From Nocardia yamanashiensis NBRC 100130 (GTDB taxonomy: Bacteria; Actinomycetota; Actinomycetes; Mycobacteriales; Mycobacteriaceae): a DNA stretch of 64,000 nucleotides. This document shows positions 1-9,723 of this stretch, piece by piece. The notes beneath the pieces were generated by a model that saw only the letters and a program-made list of their open reading frames with translations, had not been told where the DNA came from and searched no databases. The stretch covers positions 310,001-374,000 of the forward strand of contig NZ_BDCD01000002.1 in assembly GCF_001613325.1 (NCBI RefSeq), in the 5' to 3' direction. Position 1 is the stretch's first letter, and each line of letters opens with the position of its first letter. The position numbers were made by a program, and so were the translations under genes.

Positions 1-1
1 T

Positions 2-511
2 CTCACCGGCGTCCGCCTGGACCTGTGGCGCCCCGACGCGGTCCGCCGGGCCTTCACCGACCTGGCCGAGATCTCCGGCAATCCGGTGCATATCCAGCGC
101 ATGGCCACCAAAGGCGTCGGCTGTATGTTCCGGGTGCAGGACGATCCGTCCTTCGGTTCGGTCATCAGCTTCGGTCTCTCCGGCACCATCATCGACCTGC
201 TCGGCGACCGCGTGTACCGCGCCCTGCCGCTCACCGAAGCCGAATCCACCGAACTCATCGACGCACCCCGCGCCGCCCCGCTGCTGTCGGGCACCGTCAA
301 AGGCCGGGAGGTCGGCAAACCCGTCGATCGCGCCGCCCTGGCCGAAGTCGCACAACGCATCTCGGCCCTCTGCGACGACCTCCCCGAGGTCCGGGAACTG
401 CTCTGCGAACCGGTGCTGGCCTCCGCCGAAGGCGCGGCCGTCCTCTACGGCCGGGTCCGCATCGGCCCCGAGCCCAGCCGCTTCGACCTGGGGCCGCGGC
501 GTATGGGCTGA
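2..511 (+). CDS. C-terminal part of ATP-grasp acetate-CoA ligase family protein (possibly fused to a GNAT domain)
   Basis: The reading frame is open from the window edge, so only the last 169 residues are visible and the start lies outside. The fragment has the look of the C-terminal ATP-grasp subdomain of ADP-forming acyl/acetyl-CoA ligases: a segment with VHIQRMATKGVG, then GLSGTIIDLLGDRVYRALPL, and a closing strand ending in an LCEPVLAS-type motif where family members usually have LNPV. In actinobacteria such proteins are often fused to a GNAT acetyltransferase domain, but that part cannot be seen here. It is followed after 82 bp by ppc on the same strand. The family call rests on recognised motifs, and the exact substrate is unknown. 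Confidence 0.75.
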   Translation, partial: LTGVRLDLWRPDAVRRAFTDLAEISGNPVHIQRMATKGVGCMFRVQDDPSFGSVISFGLSGTIIDLLGDRVYRALPLTEAESTELIDAPRAAPLLSGTVKGREVGKPVDRAALAEVAQRISALCDDLPEVRELLCEPVLASAEGAAVLYGRVRIGPEPSRFDLGPRRMG

Positions 512-593
512 ACTCGCTGAGATATCCGCCACGCGGGCCGCAATCGGCCCATCGGGATTGAGACAGTAGGACATTCGTCGGAACGGAGAGGTG

Positions 594-3362
594 ATGGGAT
601 TGCGGGAAGACCAGATCGAGACGGCGACCGCGCCACTGCGCGACGATATCCGGTTCCTGGGCGGCATCCTGGGCGAGACCATTCGCGATCACGAGGGAGC
701 GGATGTCTTCGACCTGATCGAACGCGTGCGGGTGGAGGCGTTCAAGGTGCGGCGCTCCGAGGTGGAGCGCGATGCCGTGGCCGGCATGCTGCGGGATGTG
801 GACATCCGGACGGCGATTCCGGTGATCCGGGCGTTCAGTCACTTCCTGCTGCTGGCCAATCTGGCCGAGGATCTGCAACGGGATCGGCGGCGGGCGGTGC
901 ATATCGCGGCGGGGGAGCAGCCGCAGGATTCCAGCCTGGCCGCCACCTATCGCAAACTGGACGCCGCCGGGCCGGACGGTGCGGTGGTGGCGGATCTGCT
1001 GGCCGACGCGCTGGTCGCGCCGGTGATCACGGCGCATCCGACCGAGACTCGGCGGCGGACCATCTTCGACGTGCAGGCGCGGATCACCGAGGCCATGCGG
1101 CGGCGGCAGCGGTACGACGCGCACGAGCCGGAGTTCGCGGAACTGGAGACCGAGATCCGGCGGCAGGTGCTGCAATTGTGGCGGGCGGCGCTGATCCGGT
1201 TGGCGCGCTTGCGGATTCAGGACGAGATCGAGGTCGGGCTGCGATATTACGACCTGACGCTGTTCGATGTGATCCCGCGGATCAACGATCAGGTGCGGGC
1301 GGCGTTGCGGGCGCGCTGGCCCGAACAGGAACTGCTGACCCGGCCCATTCTGCGGACGGGTTCGTGGATCGGCGGCGACCGGGACGGAAATCCGTTCGTC
1401 ACCGCCGACGTGGTGCACCGCGCCACCCATCGCGCGGGTGCGGTGGCGTTCGAGCGCTACCTGAAATCGCTGGTGGAGCTGGAGAAGTCGCTGTCGCAGT
1501 CCGCGCGGCTGGTGCCGGTCACGCCCGAGCTGGCCGCCCTGGCCGATGCCGGATTCGACGATTCGCCGCAGCGCGCGGACGAACCGTATCGCCGGGCGCT
1601 GCGCGGTATCCGGGCTCGGCTCAGCGCGGCCGCACGTCAGGCCCTCGGTGAAATCCCCGCGGACGGCATCGATGTCGCCGCCGAGCCGTATGCCGGGCCG
1701 GGCGAACTGCTCGCCGATCTGAATATCGTGGACGCCTCCATGCGCGCCTCCGGTGACGGCCTGCTCGCCGACGATCAACTGGCCGCCTTGCGCGCCGCCG
1801 TGGAAACCTTCGGATTCCATCTGCAGGGCCTGGATCTGCGCCAGAACTCGGAAATGCACGAACAGGTGGTGGCGGAGCTCTTCGCCTGGGCCGGAGTGCA
1901 TTCCGACTACGCCTCGCTCGATGAGGCGCAGCGGATCGAACTGCTGGCCGCCGAACTGTCCACCCGGCGCCCGCTGGTCGGAGCCAATGCGCGCCTGAGC
2001 GAACTGGCCACCAAGGAACTGTCGGTGGTGCGCGCCGCCAAGACCGCGCTCGACGATCTCGGGCCAGACACCGTGCCCAACTACATCATCAGCATGTGCA
2101 CCTCGGTCAGCGACATGCTCGAAGCCGCACTGCTTTTGAAGGAAGCCGGCATCCTCGACCCGGGCGACGCCGAGACCCCGCCGTCCAGCCCGGTGGGCGT
2201 GGTGCCGCTCTTCGAAACCATCGACGATCTGCGGCACGGTGCGGAAATCCTCTCCGCCGCACTGGAAGTCCCCGCCTATCAGCGACTGGTCCAGGCCCGC
2301 GGCATGCAGCAGGAGGTCATGCTCGGGTACTCCGATTCGAACAAGGACGGCGGGTACCTGGCGGCCAACTGGGCGCTCTACCGCGCCGAACTGGACCTGA
2401 TCGACACCGCCCGCAAGACCGGAATCCGCTTGCGGCTCTTCCACGGTCGCGGCGGCACCGTGGGCCGCGGCGGCGGCCGCAGCTACGACGCCATCCTGGC
2501 CCAGCCCGCGGGCGCGGTGCGCGGCTCGCTGCGCCTGACCGAACAGGGCGAGGTCATCTCCACCAAGTACGCCGACCCGGGCACCGCCTACCGCAATCTG
2601 GAAGCGCTGGTAGCGGGCACCCTGGAATCCACCCTGCTCGATGTGGAGGGCCTCGGTGACGATGCCGAACCCGCCTACGAAATGCTGGACGAGCTGGCCG
2701 AGCTGGCGCGCCAGGCGTATTCGCGCCTGGTCCACGAAACCCCGGGCTTCGTCGAGTATTTCCGCGCCTCCACGCCCATCGCGGAAGTGGCGGACCTGAA
2801 CCTGGGCAGCCGCCCCGCCTCCCGCAAGCCCACCAACTCCGTCTACGACCTGCGCGCCATCCCCTGGGTGATGGCCTGGAGCCAATCGCGCGTCATGCTG
2901 CCCGGCTGGTACGGCACGGGTTCGGCGTTCGAGGAATGGATCGGCGACGATCCGGCCCGCCTGGCCACCCTGGCCGATCTCTACCGCCGCTGGCCGTTCT
3001 TCCGCACCGTCATGTCCAATCTGGCGCAGGTCATGGCCAAGGCGGATATGGACATCGCCTCCTACTACGCCGAACTCGTTCCCGACGAAGCCTTGCGCGC
3101 CAAGGTATTCGGCATGATCTGCGCCGAGTTCACCCGCACCGCCCGCATGCACGCGGCCATCACCGGCACCGACGAACTGCTCGCCGACAACCCGGCCCTG
3201 GCCGAATCCATTCACAACCGCTTCCCCTACCTCGAGCCCATCAACCAGCTCCAGGTCGAACTGCTGCGCCGCCGCCGCGCCGGAGACGACTCCGAACTCG
3301 TCGAGCGCGGCATCCTGCTCACCATGAACGGCCTGGCCACCGCCCTGCGCAACTCCGGCTAG
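594..3362 (+). CDS. ppc: Phosphoenolpyruvate carboxylase
   Basis: Anaplerotic cytosolic enzyme converting PEP and bicarbonate to oxaloacetate. The protein is about 922 aa, normal for bacterial PEPC. Signature motifs are all present: [12 protein letters not shown] near residue 145 (catalytic His), [11 protein letters not shown] near 577, [13 protein letters not shown] near 615 with its Arg/Gly loop, and [14 protein letters not shown] after it. The C-terminus ends in [12 protein letters not shown], the typical xNTG-like tail. I chose ATG 594 because GGAG at 585-588 is well spaced from it; a GTG three bases upstream (591) is in frame and possible. A strong intrinsic terminator follows at 3434-3467. 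Confidence 0.97.
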   Translation: MGLREDQIETATAPLRDDIRFLGGILGETIRDHEGADVFDLIERVRVEAFKVRRSEVERDAVAGMLRDVDIRTAIPVIRAFSHFLLLANLAEDLQRDRRRAVHIAAGEQPQDSSLAATYRKLDAAGPDGAVVADLLADALVAPVITAHPTETRRRTIFDVQARITEAMRRRQRYDAHEPEFAELETEIRRQVLQLWRAALIRLARLRIQDEIEVGLRYYDLTLFDVIPRINDQVRAALRARWPEQELLTRPILRTGSWIGGDRDGNPFVTADVVHRATHRAGAVAFERYLKSLVELEKSLSQSARLVPVTPELAALADAGFDDSPQRADEPYRRALRGIRARLSAAARQALGEIPADGIDVAAEPYAGPGELLADLNIVDASMRASGDGLLADDQLAALRAAVETFGFHLQGLDLRQNSEMHEQVVAELFAWAGVHSDYASLDEAQRIELLAAELSTRRPLVGANARLSELATKELSVVRAAKTALDDLGPDTVPNYIISMCTSVSDMLEAALLLKEAGILDPGDAETPPSSPVGVVPLFETIDDLRHGAEILSAALEVPAYQRLVQARGMQQEVMLGYSDSNKDGGYLAANWALYRAELDLIDTARKTGIRLRLFHGRGGTVGRGGGRSYDAILAQPAGAVRGSLRLTEQGEVISTKYADPGTAYRNLEALVAGTLESTLLDVEGLGDDAEPAYEMLDELAELARQAYSRLVHETPGFVEYFRASTPIAEVADLNLGSRPASRKPTNSVYDLRAIPWVMAWSQSRVMLPGWYGTGSAFEEWIGDDPARLATLADLYRRWPFFRTVMSNLAQVMAKADMDIASYYAELVPDEALRAKVFGMICAEFTRTARMHAAITGTDELLADNPALAESIHNRFPYLEPINQLQVELLRRRRAGDDSELVERGILLTMNGLATALRNSG

Positions 3363-3433
3363 CCCCGCATCCGGCGCGCCCGGCCTGTGCGCGCCGGGTG
3401 GTGCGTGGCCGCTGCGGGCGAGGCTACGAGATC

Positions 3434-3467
3434 GGGGCCGCGCGGCACTTGCCGCGCGGCCCCTTTT
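3434..3467 (+). terminator. Intrinsic terminator after ppc
   Basis: A perfect 13-bp GC-rich stem (3434-3446 with 3451-3463), a 4-base loop and a run of four T. It closes the ppc transcription unit before the ArsR promoter. Confidence 0.9.
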
Positions 3468-3478
3468 CCGCTCTTAAG

Positions 3479-3526
3479 GTAGGAAATCTCCTACGGTTGA
3501 CAGGTAGGTAAAGTCCTACCTATTGT
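3479..3526 (+). promoter_or_regulatory. Promoter with twin ArsR operators
   Basis: Two copies of GTAGG-N6-CCTAC lie at 3479-3494 and 3504-3519, centres 25 bp apart. The second extends to AGGTAGG-N6-CCTACCT. A TTGACA (3497-3502) sits between them and a TATTGT (3521-3526) lies 18 bp downstream, so a repressor on these sites would block the promoter. The expected start point falls at or next to the ATG at 3533, which suggests a leaderless mRNA. Autoregulation by the downstream ArsR protein is inferred. Confidence 0.75.
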
Positions 3527-3532
3527 CGATGC

Positions 3533-3901
3533 ATGCCGTACCGCTTCAAATCCGGCACCGCCGACAAGGTGTTCGGAGCCCTGGCCAACCCCACCAGGCG
3601 CGACATCCTCGAACTGTTGCTCGAGGACGAGCAATCGGTGCAGGTCATCGCCGAACGCTTCGACATGGCCCGGCCGAGCGTCTCCGAACACCTCAAGGTG
3701 CTGCGGGACGCCGGCCTGGTCACCGAGGAGAAACGCGGCAGACAGCGCTTCTACCGCGTCGAACCCGAACCACTGCACGACCTGCAGTCCTGGCTGGACC
3801 CGTTCGAACGCTTCTGGCGGAAACGGCTGCACGCCCTGGGCGAGGTGCTCGACGCCATGCCCGACGAACCCGACGAACCCGACGACAAGGACCACCCATG
3901 A
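3533..3901 (+). CDS. ArsR/SmtB-family winged-helix repressor
   Basis: The 122-aa protein has a classic ArsR core: FGALANPTRRDILELLLEDE, then QVIAERFDMARPSVSEHLKVLRDAGLV (recognition helix about residues 45-65) and a wing with KRGRQRFYRVEP. It lacks the usual metal-binding cysteines, so it belongs to the non-metal ArsR type that is commonly paired with an SRPBCC gene. The start has no SD and fits a leaderless ATG behind the promoter at 3497-3526. It overlaps the next gene by ATGA, so the two are translationally coupled. Twin inverted repeats upstream are its likely operators. Confidence 0.9.
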   Translation: MPYRFKSGTADKVFGALANPTRRDILELLLEDEQSVQVIAERFDMARPSVSEHLKVLRDAGLVTEEKRGRQRFYRVEPEPLHDLQSWLDPFERFWRKRLHALGEVLDAMPDEPDEPDDKDHP

Positions 3902-4341
3902 CCGACGACCTCACCACCATCGAACTCGATCACTACTACCCGCATCCGCCGGAGAAGGTGTGGCGGGCGATCACCACCCCCGAACTCATGGGCAAATGGA
4001 TGATGGAGCCGTTCGGCTTCGAACCCGTCGCGGGCAATGTCTTCGAGATGAAGACCCAGCCCATGCCCGGCCAGGACTTCTCCGGCCAGATCCGCGGCAC
4101 CGTCCTGGAAGCCATTGCGCCCGAACGGCTCAGCATCACCTGGGACGACGCCCAGGCCGACGCCCCGACCGGCTGGGTGATCACCTGGACCCTCCGCCCC
4201 GAAGGCCACGGCACCCGAATCCTCTTCACCCACAGCGGATTCGACCCCGACAATGCCGTCATGCAGCGCTCCCGCACCATCATGGGCGGCGGCTGGGCGG
4301 CCATGCTCGACCGCCTCGCCGAGGTCGCCGCCACCGCCTGA
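3898..4341 (+). CDS. SRPBCC (AHSA1/activator of Hsp90 ATPase-like) domain protein
   Basis: A 147-aa single-domain protein of the START/Bet v1-like superfamily. It begins with ELDHYYPHPPEKVWRAITTPELMGKWM, the usual AHSA1 opening with the conserved PxxVWxA motif, and ends with the helix GGGWAAMLDRLAEVAA. Such proteins hold a hydrophobic ligand in a central cavity. The pairing with an upstream ArsR repressor by ATGA overlap is a very common actinobacterial arrangement of unknown physiological role. The ligand cannot be predicted. Confidence 0.9.
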   Translation: MTDDLTTIELDHYYPHPPEKVWRAITTPELMGKWMMEPFGFEPVAGNVFEMKTQPMPGQDFSGQIRGTVLEAIAPERLSITWDDAQADAPTGWVITWTLRPEGHGTRILFTHSGFDPDNAVMQRSRTIMGGGWAAMLDRLAEVAATA

Positions 4342-4350
4342 CCGCGCTGG

Positions 4351-5217
4351 TCAGCCCGCCACCGTGACGCCGGTGAACGCCTCGGCGTGGTCGCGCGCCC
4401 AGTCGGCGTAGGTGCGCGGCGCCCGGCCTAGCACCCGTTCGACATCGCCGGTCACGACGGCATTGCCGCCCGCGCGCACGAACGCCTGACCCGCCAGGGA
4501 GCCGTCCGCGAATTCCTCCGACATCCCCGCGCCGAGCATGAATTCGCGCGCCTGCCGCTCCTCGATATCGAACACCTCGATCGGCCGCCCGGTGAGTTCG
4601 GCCAGCACCGCGACCTGATCGGCGGTGCTGAGCAGCTCCGGTCCGGTGAGGGTGTACACCTGCCCGGCGTGCGCATCCGACAGCAGCGCCGTGACCGCGA
4701 CCTCGGACACATCACGCGGATCGATGACCCCCTGCGTGCCCGTGCCGGTCATGTTCGGCACCGGCTGCCCGGCCCGGACCATCGCGGCCCAGCTGCGCGT
4801 ATTGGACGCGAAACTGCTGGGCCGCAGGATGGTCCAGGCCGCGCCGCTGTCCCGCACCGCCTGTTCGCCGGGTAGATGCCAGGTGCCGACGCGACCCAAT
4901 TCGGGATCGCCGGTGCCGATGGCCGACAGCTTCACCAGCCGCCGCACGCCCGCCGCCCGCGCGGTCTCGATCAACGCCTGTTCGGTCTCGATGAAATCCG
5001 GCCCCAGCAGGCCGACCAGGAACGCCGCCTCGGCGCCCGCGAAAGCCGCTGCCATGGAAGCGGTATCGGTGTAATCACCACGTACCACCTCCACCTCGGC
5101 GGGAAACGCGGCCGTCTCCGGGTTCCGCGTCACCGCCCGCACCGGCACGCCCCGCGCGGCCAGGATCCGAACCGCCACACTCCCGATGGTGCCCGTAGCA
5201 CCCGTAATCACGATCAT
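4351..5217 (-). CDS. NmrA-like NAD(P)-binding atypical SDR
   Basis: A 288-aa Rossmann protein. The N-terminus MIVITGATGTIGSVAVRIL carries the GxxGxxG dinucleotide-binding loop, followed by AVTRNPETAAFPAEVEVVRGDYTD, typical of NmrA/quinone-oxidoreductase-like (QorB/YtfG) SDRs, which lack the usual YxxxK dyad. I chose the ATG at 5217 because a longer in-frame start (5274) would cover the divergent promoter region. A minus-strand TATAAC at 5254-5249 gives a short leader. It ends 9 bp from the convergent SRPBCC gene and is divergent from an AraC-type gene, a likely regulator. Confidence 0.85.
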   Translation of the reverse strand: MIVITGATGTIGSVAVRILAARGVPVRAVTRNPETAAFPAEVEVVRGDYTDTASMAAAFAGAEAAFLVGLLGPDFIETEQALIETARAAGVRRLVKLSAIGTGDPELGRVGTWHLPGEQAVRDSGAAWTILRPSSFASNTRSWAAMVRAGQPVPNMTGTGTQGVIDPRDVSEVAVTALLSDAHAGQVYTLTGPELLSTADQVAVLAELTGRPIEVFDIEERQAREFMLGAGMSEEFADGSLAGQAFVRAGGNAVVTGDVERVLGRAPRTYADWARDHAEAFTGVTVAG

Positions 5218-5303
5218 GCCGAGAACTCTGCCGCCGCCGGCCCCTCGCGTTATAGGAAAAACCGGCACAGACACCGGCCGCCCGGGTTGCCTAGAGTGAA
5301 CCG
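5218..5303. promoter_or_regulatory. Divergent promoter region between SDR and AraC-type gene
   Basis: On the minus strand TATAAC (5254-5249) is a good -10 for the SDR gene. On the plus strand TAGAGT at 5292-5297 ends six bases before the GTG at 5304, the spacing expected for a leaderless transcript. No clear operator was found. Confidence 0.5.
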
Positions 5304-6122
5304 GTGACCACCGTGCTCGACCAGGCCCCTGACACCTCCGAACGCTACGAGCGCGCCTTGCCGCTCCCGGAGTCGTTGCGCCCCTGGATCACCGAGATAG
5401 GCCACATTCCCACGCTGCACGAACTGCCGCCCTCGTTCACCCACCTGCCGCGCGCGGTGACCACCATCGTGCTGCGCACCGAACTCTCCGGCCGCCGCGA
5501 GGCCCTGGTCCTCGGCCCGCACACCCAGGCCACCTACGCCGCCCCGGCCGAACCAGCGGGCTGCGTCCGCCTGCGGCTGGCTCCGGGCGCGACCCATTCC
5601 GTCCTGGGCGTCCCCGCCGCCGAGCTGACCGATCGGGTGCACCGGCTGGCCGAGCTGCCCGGCCCCGCCGCCGCGCTCGCCGGCGAGCTCCTCGAGTTCG
5701 ATTCCGAGGATCTGCTCGGCTTCCTGGAAGACGCCCTCCCGCAGCAACTCCCGGACGATCCAACCCGCCGCGATCACCGCCGCCTGCTCGAGTCCGCCGT
5801 CGACGCCCTCACCACCGCCCCGGCCTCGATCACCGCGCTCGCATCCGAACTAGCCATCAGCGAACGCCAGCTCCGTAATCTATTCACCACCGGAATCGGC
5901 GTCTCGCCCAAGCATTTCGCCCGCATCACCCGGGTCCGCCAACTGCTCACCGCCGCCGCCGACACCCCGTGGGCCGACCGGGCCACCGCCGCGGGCTATT
6001 ACGACCAATCCCACTTCGCCGCCGATTTCCGCGCCATCATGGGCACCACGCCGGGCCGCTTCGCCAAGGGCCATCTCCCGATTCCCACGCCGTGCCGGGC
6101 CATTGCGGGGAAAACCGCCTGA
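5304..6122 (+). CDS. AraC-family transcriptional regulator
   Basis: The 272-aa protein has an N-terminal ligand-binding-like region (about 1-165), including the DUF6597-like stretch TTIVLRTELSGRREALVLGP and CVRLRLAPGATHSVLGVPAAEL, and a C-terminal AraC HTH (about 178-262): ITALASELAISERQLRNLF followed by ARITRVRQLL and the second helix pair AAGYYDQSHFAADFRAIMG. The GTG start is directly preceded by a -10 at leaderless spacing. It is divergent from the SDR gene, its probable target. Confidence 0.9.
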   Translation: MTTVLDQAPDTSERYERALPLPESLRPWITEIGHIPTLHELPPSFTHLPRAVTTIVLRTELSGRREALVLGPHTQATYAAPAEPAGCVRLRLAPGATHSVLGVPAAELTDRVHRLAELPGPAAALAGELLEFDSEDLLGFLEDALPQQLPDDPTRRDHRRLLESAVDALTTAPASITALASELAISERQLRNLFTTGIGVSPKHFARITRVRQLLTAAADTPWADRATAAGYYDQSHFAADFRAIMGTTPGRFAKGHLPIPTPCRAIAGKTA

Positions 6123-6130
6123 ACACAGGA

Positions 6131-6192
6131 AGACGCCGGCTGGTTCGTGCATTCCGCAGGGGGACATGGAATGCGAGAACCAGCCGGCGTCT
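6131..6192. terminator. Large bidirectional hairpin between convergent genes
   Basis: A 16-bp perfect outer stem (6131-6146 with 6177-6192) and a 7-bp inner stem (6149-6155 with 6168-6174) lie between the stops of the AraC gene and sigB. There is no T run, so this is a tailless terminator of the kind often seen in mycobacteria. Confidence 0.75.
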
Positions 6193-6247
6193 GTTATCGG
6201 GCCGGCGCCTCGAGACGGCCCGACGCTGCGGGGCTGTCCGAGATCGG

Positions 6248-7216
<969 letters not shown>

Positions 7217-7251
7217 GACTTGCCTCCTGTCGGTGGTGTCTCGCTCCGTTC

Positions 7252-7277
7252 AACGGACCCGACATCAGGAAAGTTCC
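7252..7277 (-). promoter_or_regulatory. ECF-type (SigE/SigH-like) promoter of sigB
   Basis: Reading the minus strand, GGAAC (7277-7273) is followed after 17 bases by CGTT (7255-7252), the consensus recognised by mycobacterial SigE/SigH sigma factors. It lies about 36 bp upstream of the sigB ATG, matching the known dependence of mycobacterial sigB on these sigma factors. Confidence 0.75.
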
Positions 7278-7293
7278 CCGCCGGGGCTTTCAT

Positions 7294-7316
7294 AAACCGC
7301 ATCTGAGCTGCGGTTT
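7294..7316. repeat. 8-bp inverted repeat upstream of sigB
   Basis: AAACCGCA (7294-7301) and TGCGGTTT (7309-7316) are separated by 7 bases. The arms are AT-flanked and lie just upstream of the sigB -35. It may be an operator. It is not a terminator for any visible transcript. The rest of 7320-7588 holds only a short GCGCGT/ACGCGC inverted repeat (7348-7371) and no credible gene. Confidence 0.4.
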
Positions 7317-7580
7317 TTACGGCGCACGGCTGAGAAGTTCCTGAGAAGCGCGTATCCTTCGGAACACGCGCCACCGGCGAGCGGCCCTCGGTGTCCGGGT
7401 GGTTGCCACCGCCGGCGTCGAACTTCGGTTCACGGCAATCGATTACGTGTCATCGGGCCCGTGCCCTGCCGTATATCCATTCGAGTGCTGGTGTAACGAC
7501 TGAGTGCCCAGGGTCATTCCGGGTGCAAACGCCGTCACGGGCGCAGAGTGACCGGTATCACAGCCCGGGAACCGCCGCGC

Positions 7581-7616
7581 ACAAGAAAACCGCCGGACGC
7601 GATCGCGTCCGGCGGT
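7581..7616 (-). terminator. Intrinsic terminator of the methyltransferase gene
   Basis: A perfect 28-bp palindrome (7589-7616) is followed on the minus strand by TTTTCTTG (7588-7581). It lies 20 bp past the stop of the minus-strand gene at 7637. Confidence 0.85.
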
Positions 7617-7636
7617 CCCCATGGATTCGGATCCGG

Positions 7637-9172
7637 TCAGCGGGGGTGGATGAGCCCGTGTCGAACCAGACCGACCACTACGCCCAATACCGCGGCTTCG
7701 AACTCCGGGGTCGCGGCATCGCCGGTCTCGCTGAAGGCCAGCAGCTCCACCAGTTCTCGCAGCGGCAGGCCATCGGCGCGCATACCGGCCAGCAGGGCGG
7801 CGGTGGTGTCGTCGACCTCGTGCTGCCAGCGTGGGCCGTTGCCACGATGCAGCCGGACCACCCGCTGCTCCCAGCCGTCCTCGCCCGGCAGATACACGCG
7901 CTCGAGCGCGGTCGCCGGATCGACCTCGAACCGCGTCGAGAGAATCAGCTCCGGATCGGTGGCTACGGCCCGCAGCCAGGCCGAACGCTCGAAGTACGCG
8001 AGCGCCTCGTCGCCCAGCGGATCCTCGAAGCCGTGCGTGAGATCCTCGGCGAGCAATTCGGTCGGGCCGTCGATCGCGCGCAGATAGACGAATCCGAACC
8101 CGATGCCCTCGACCTCGTCGGCGGCGAAGGCGTCCAGCCATTGCGCGGCCCGGGATTGCGCGGCTTCCTCGCGCGGATCCAATCCGGCATCGCGCAACCA
8201 GGTTCCGACATAGAGGGCGGGATCGGCGACATCACGCTGCACGATCCAGGCGTCGATGCCGTTGTCGGGCAGCCAGCTCGCGACCCGGCTGCGCCAGTCC
8301 TGGCCTTCGATGTGCACCCACGAGGCGAGCAGCGCCGCGGTGCCGCCGGGCGCCAGCAGTTCCGGAATACCGGAGATGACCAATTCACTGGCCCCGTCGA
8401 GGTGCAGGCCGGAATCGCGGTAGGTGTGCTCGACGCGCGCGGGGCCGACCACGAACGGCGGATTGGCGACGATCTGATCGAAGCGGCGGCCCGCGACCGG
8501 TTCGAACCAGGAGCCGGCCAGGAATTCGATGTCCAGCTCGTTGAGCGCGGCGGTGGCGCGCGCCAGCCAGAGCGCGCGCTCGTTCACGTCGGTGCCGGTG
8601 ACCACCTGACCGTAGGAGGCCGCGTGCACGGCCTGTACGCCGCAGCCGGTGCCGAGATCGAGCACGGTGCCGGTCGCGCGGGTGGGCGTGGCGCGCAGCA
8701 GCGACAGCGACGCCTGGCCCACCCCGAGGACATGATCGGCGTCGAGGGCGCGGCGGCGCATGGAATCGTCGAGGTCCGACAGCACCCAGCGGGTGCCGTA
8801 GCCGAGATCCAGGGGGCGCAGGTCCAGGGCCGCGCGGACGCCGCCGTCGTGTCGTTCGAGCAGTTCGGCCGCGATCGCGGAGTCGATGCCGACGGGTGAG
8901 AGCGCTTCGGCCACTCGGTCTTCGGGCAGGGTGTCGCCGAGCAGCAGCAATCGCACCAGGGTGCCGAGGTCGCCCAGCGCGTCGGCGGCGCGGCGCACCG
9001 GCACCGGTTCGCCACGGCCGAGCGCGGCGTGCGCGTCGTCACCGAGCGCCGCGAGGAGGGTGTCGGCGTCGTAGCCGACCCGGATCAGCGCCGCGCGCAG
9101 GTCGGGCGCCAGGTCGGCGAGCGGGGACGGGGCGGTCGGCGAGCGCAGGTCGAGGGAGCGATTCGTCGGCAT
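7637..9172 (-). CDS. Class I SAM-dependent methyltransferase with NPPF motif (DUF7059/DUF7782-type)
   Basis: A 511-aa protein with an N-terminal helical region (1-150), a central Rossmann methyltransferase domain starting at TVLDLGTGCGVQ (about 169-180, SAM-binding glycine loop), and VANPPF at 235-240. The (N/D)PPY/F motif belongs to enzymes that methylate planar nitrogens such as PrmC/HemK and RNA or DNA amino-methyltransferases. The C-terminal 200 residues resemble the actinobacterial DUF attached to this group. The substrate is unknown. Start ATG 9172 was chosen at MPTNRSLDL; upstream in-frame codons are poorly conserved in character. A terminator follows at 7581-7616. Confidence 0.85.
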   Translation of the reverse strand: MPTNRSLDLRSPTAPSPLADLAPDLRAALIRVGYDADTLLAALGDDAHAALGRGEPVPVRRAADALGDLGTLVRLLLLGDTLPEDRVAEALSPVGIDSAIAAELLERHDGGVRAALDLRPLDLGYGTRWVLSDLDDSMRRRALDADHVLGVGQASLSLLRATPTRATGTVLDLGTGCGVQAVHAASYGQVVTGTDVNERALWLARATAALNELDIEFLAGSWFEPVAGRRFDQIVANPPFVVGPARVEHTYRDSGLHLDGASELVISGIPELLAPGGTAALLASWVHIEGQDWRSRVASWLPDNGIDAWIVQRDVADPALYVGTWLRDAGLDPREEAAQSRAAQWLDAFAADEVEGIGFGFVYLRAIDGPTELLAEDLTHGFEDPLGDEALAYFERSAWLRAVATDPELILSTRFEVDPATALERVYLPGEDGWEQRVVRLHRGNGPRWQHEVDDTTAALLAGMRADGLPLRELVELLAFSETGDAATPEFEAAVLGVVVGLVRHGLIHPR

Positions 9173-9384
9173 GACTGCGAACTCTGCCACCGCAACCTTC
9201 CGGCATTCGCCGCCGGGGCGGGTTCGGCGGTCCACGGCGTCGCGAAACCGGTCGGTTGCTGAGGATGAACCACGCGAACCGAGCCTCACATCGACGCCGA
9301 ATCGTGGTCTCACCTGCGGTTATTTCGCCCGTTCGGCGGGGTGATCGTTGCTACTGTGACCTGGCTCACGAGGAGGTATCGCAG
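9173..9384. promoter_or_regulatory. Divergent intergenic region, methyltransferase / DUF485 gene
   Basis: 212 bp between the divergent starts at 9172 and 9385. I see no clear -35/-10 pair or operator beyond the SD at 9371-9376. Confidence 0.3.
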
Positions 9385-9723
9385 TTGACTACCGAAACCG
9401 AAACCGGCGGGCCGGCTCCCGACTGGTCACACACCTACGACAGCCCCGAATTCCAGCGACTCCGCCGCAGATTCCGCGTCTTCGTCTTCCCGATGACCGG
9501 TTTCTTCCTGGCCTGGTACGCGCTCTACGTGCTGCTCGCCGACTACGCGCACGAGTTCATGTCGCACAAGCTGGCCGGGAACATCACCGTCGGGCTGGTG
9601 CTCGGACTGCTCCAGTTTGTCTCGACCTTCGTCATCACCGGCCTGTACGTGCGCTACGCGGACCGGCGGCTCGATCCCATCGCCGACGAGTTGCGCGGTG
9701 AGCTGGAAGGACCGGTCCGATGA
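9385..9723 (+). CDS. DUF485 domain membrane protein (symporter partner)
   Basis: A 112-aa protein beginning at a TTG codon with AGGAGG eight bases upstream (9371-9376), the best start in a longer open frame. The DUF485 core is visible: SPEFQRLRRRFRVFVFPMTG, then two membrane helices (about 33-55 and 67-90) and the cytosolic tail YVRYADRRLDPIADELRGEL. This family (YjcH-like) is nearly always encoded directly before a sodium:solute symporter. Here its stop overlaps the ATG of the symporter gene, so the two form one unit. Confidence 0.93.
   Translation: MTTETETGGPAPDWSHTYDSPEFQRLRRRFRVFVFPMTGFFLAWYALYVLLADYAHEFMSHKLAGNITVGLVLGLLQFVSTFVITGLYVRYADRRLDPIADELRGELEGPVR

Noticed and set aside
297..3215. 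972-codon open frame on the minus strand
   Set aside because: It is antisense to ppc, has low-complexity Gly/Arg/Gln-rich composition and no family motifs; a high-GC shadow.
7294..7316. Hairpin with T run as a terminator
   Set aside because: The T run follows on the plus strand, where no transcript ends; relative to sigB it is upstream.
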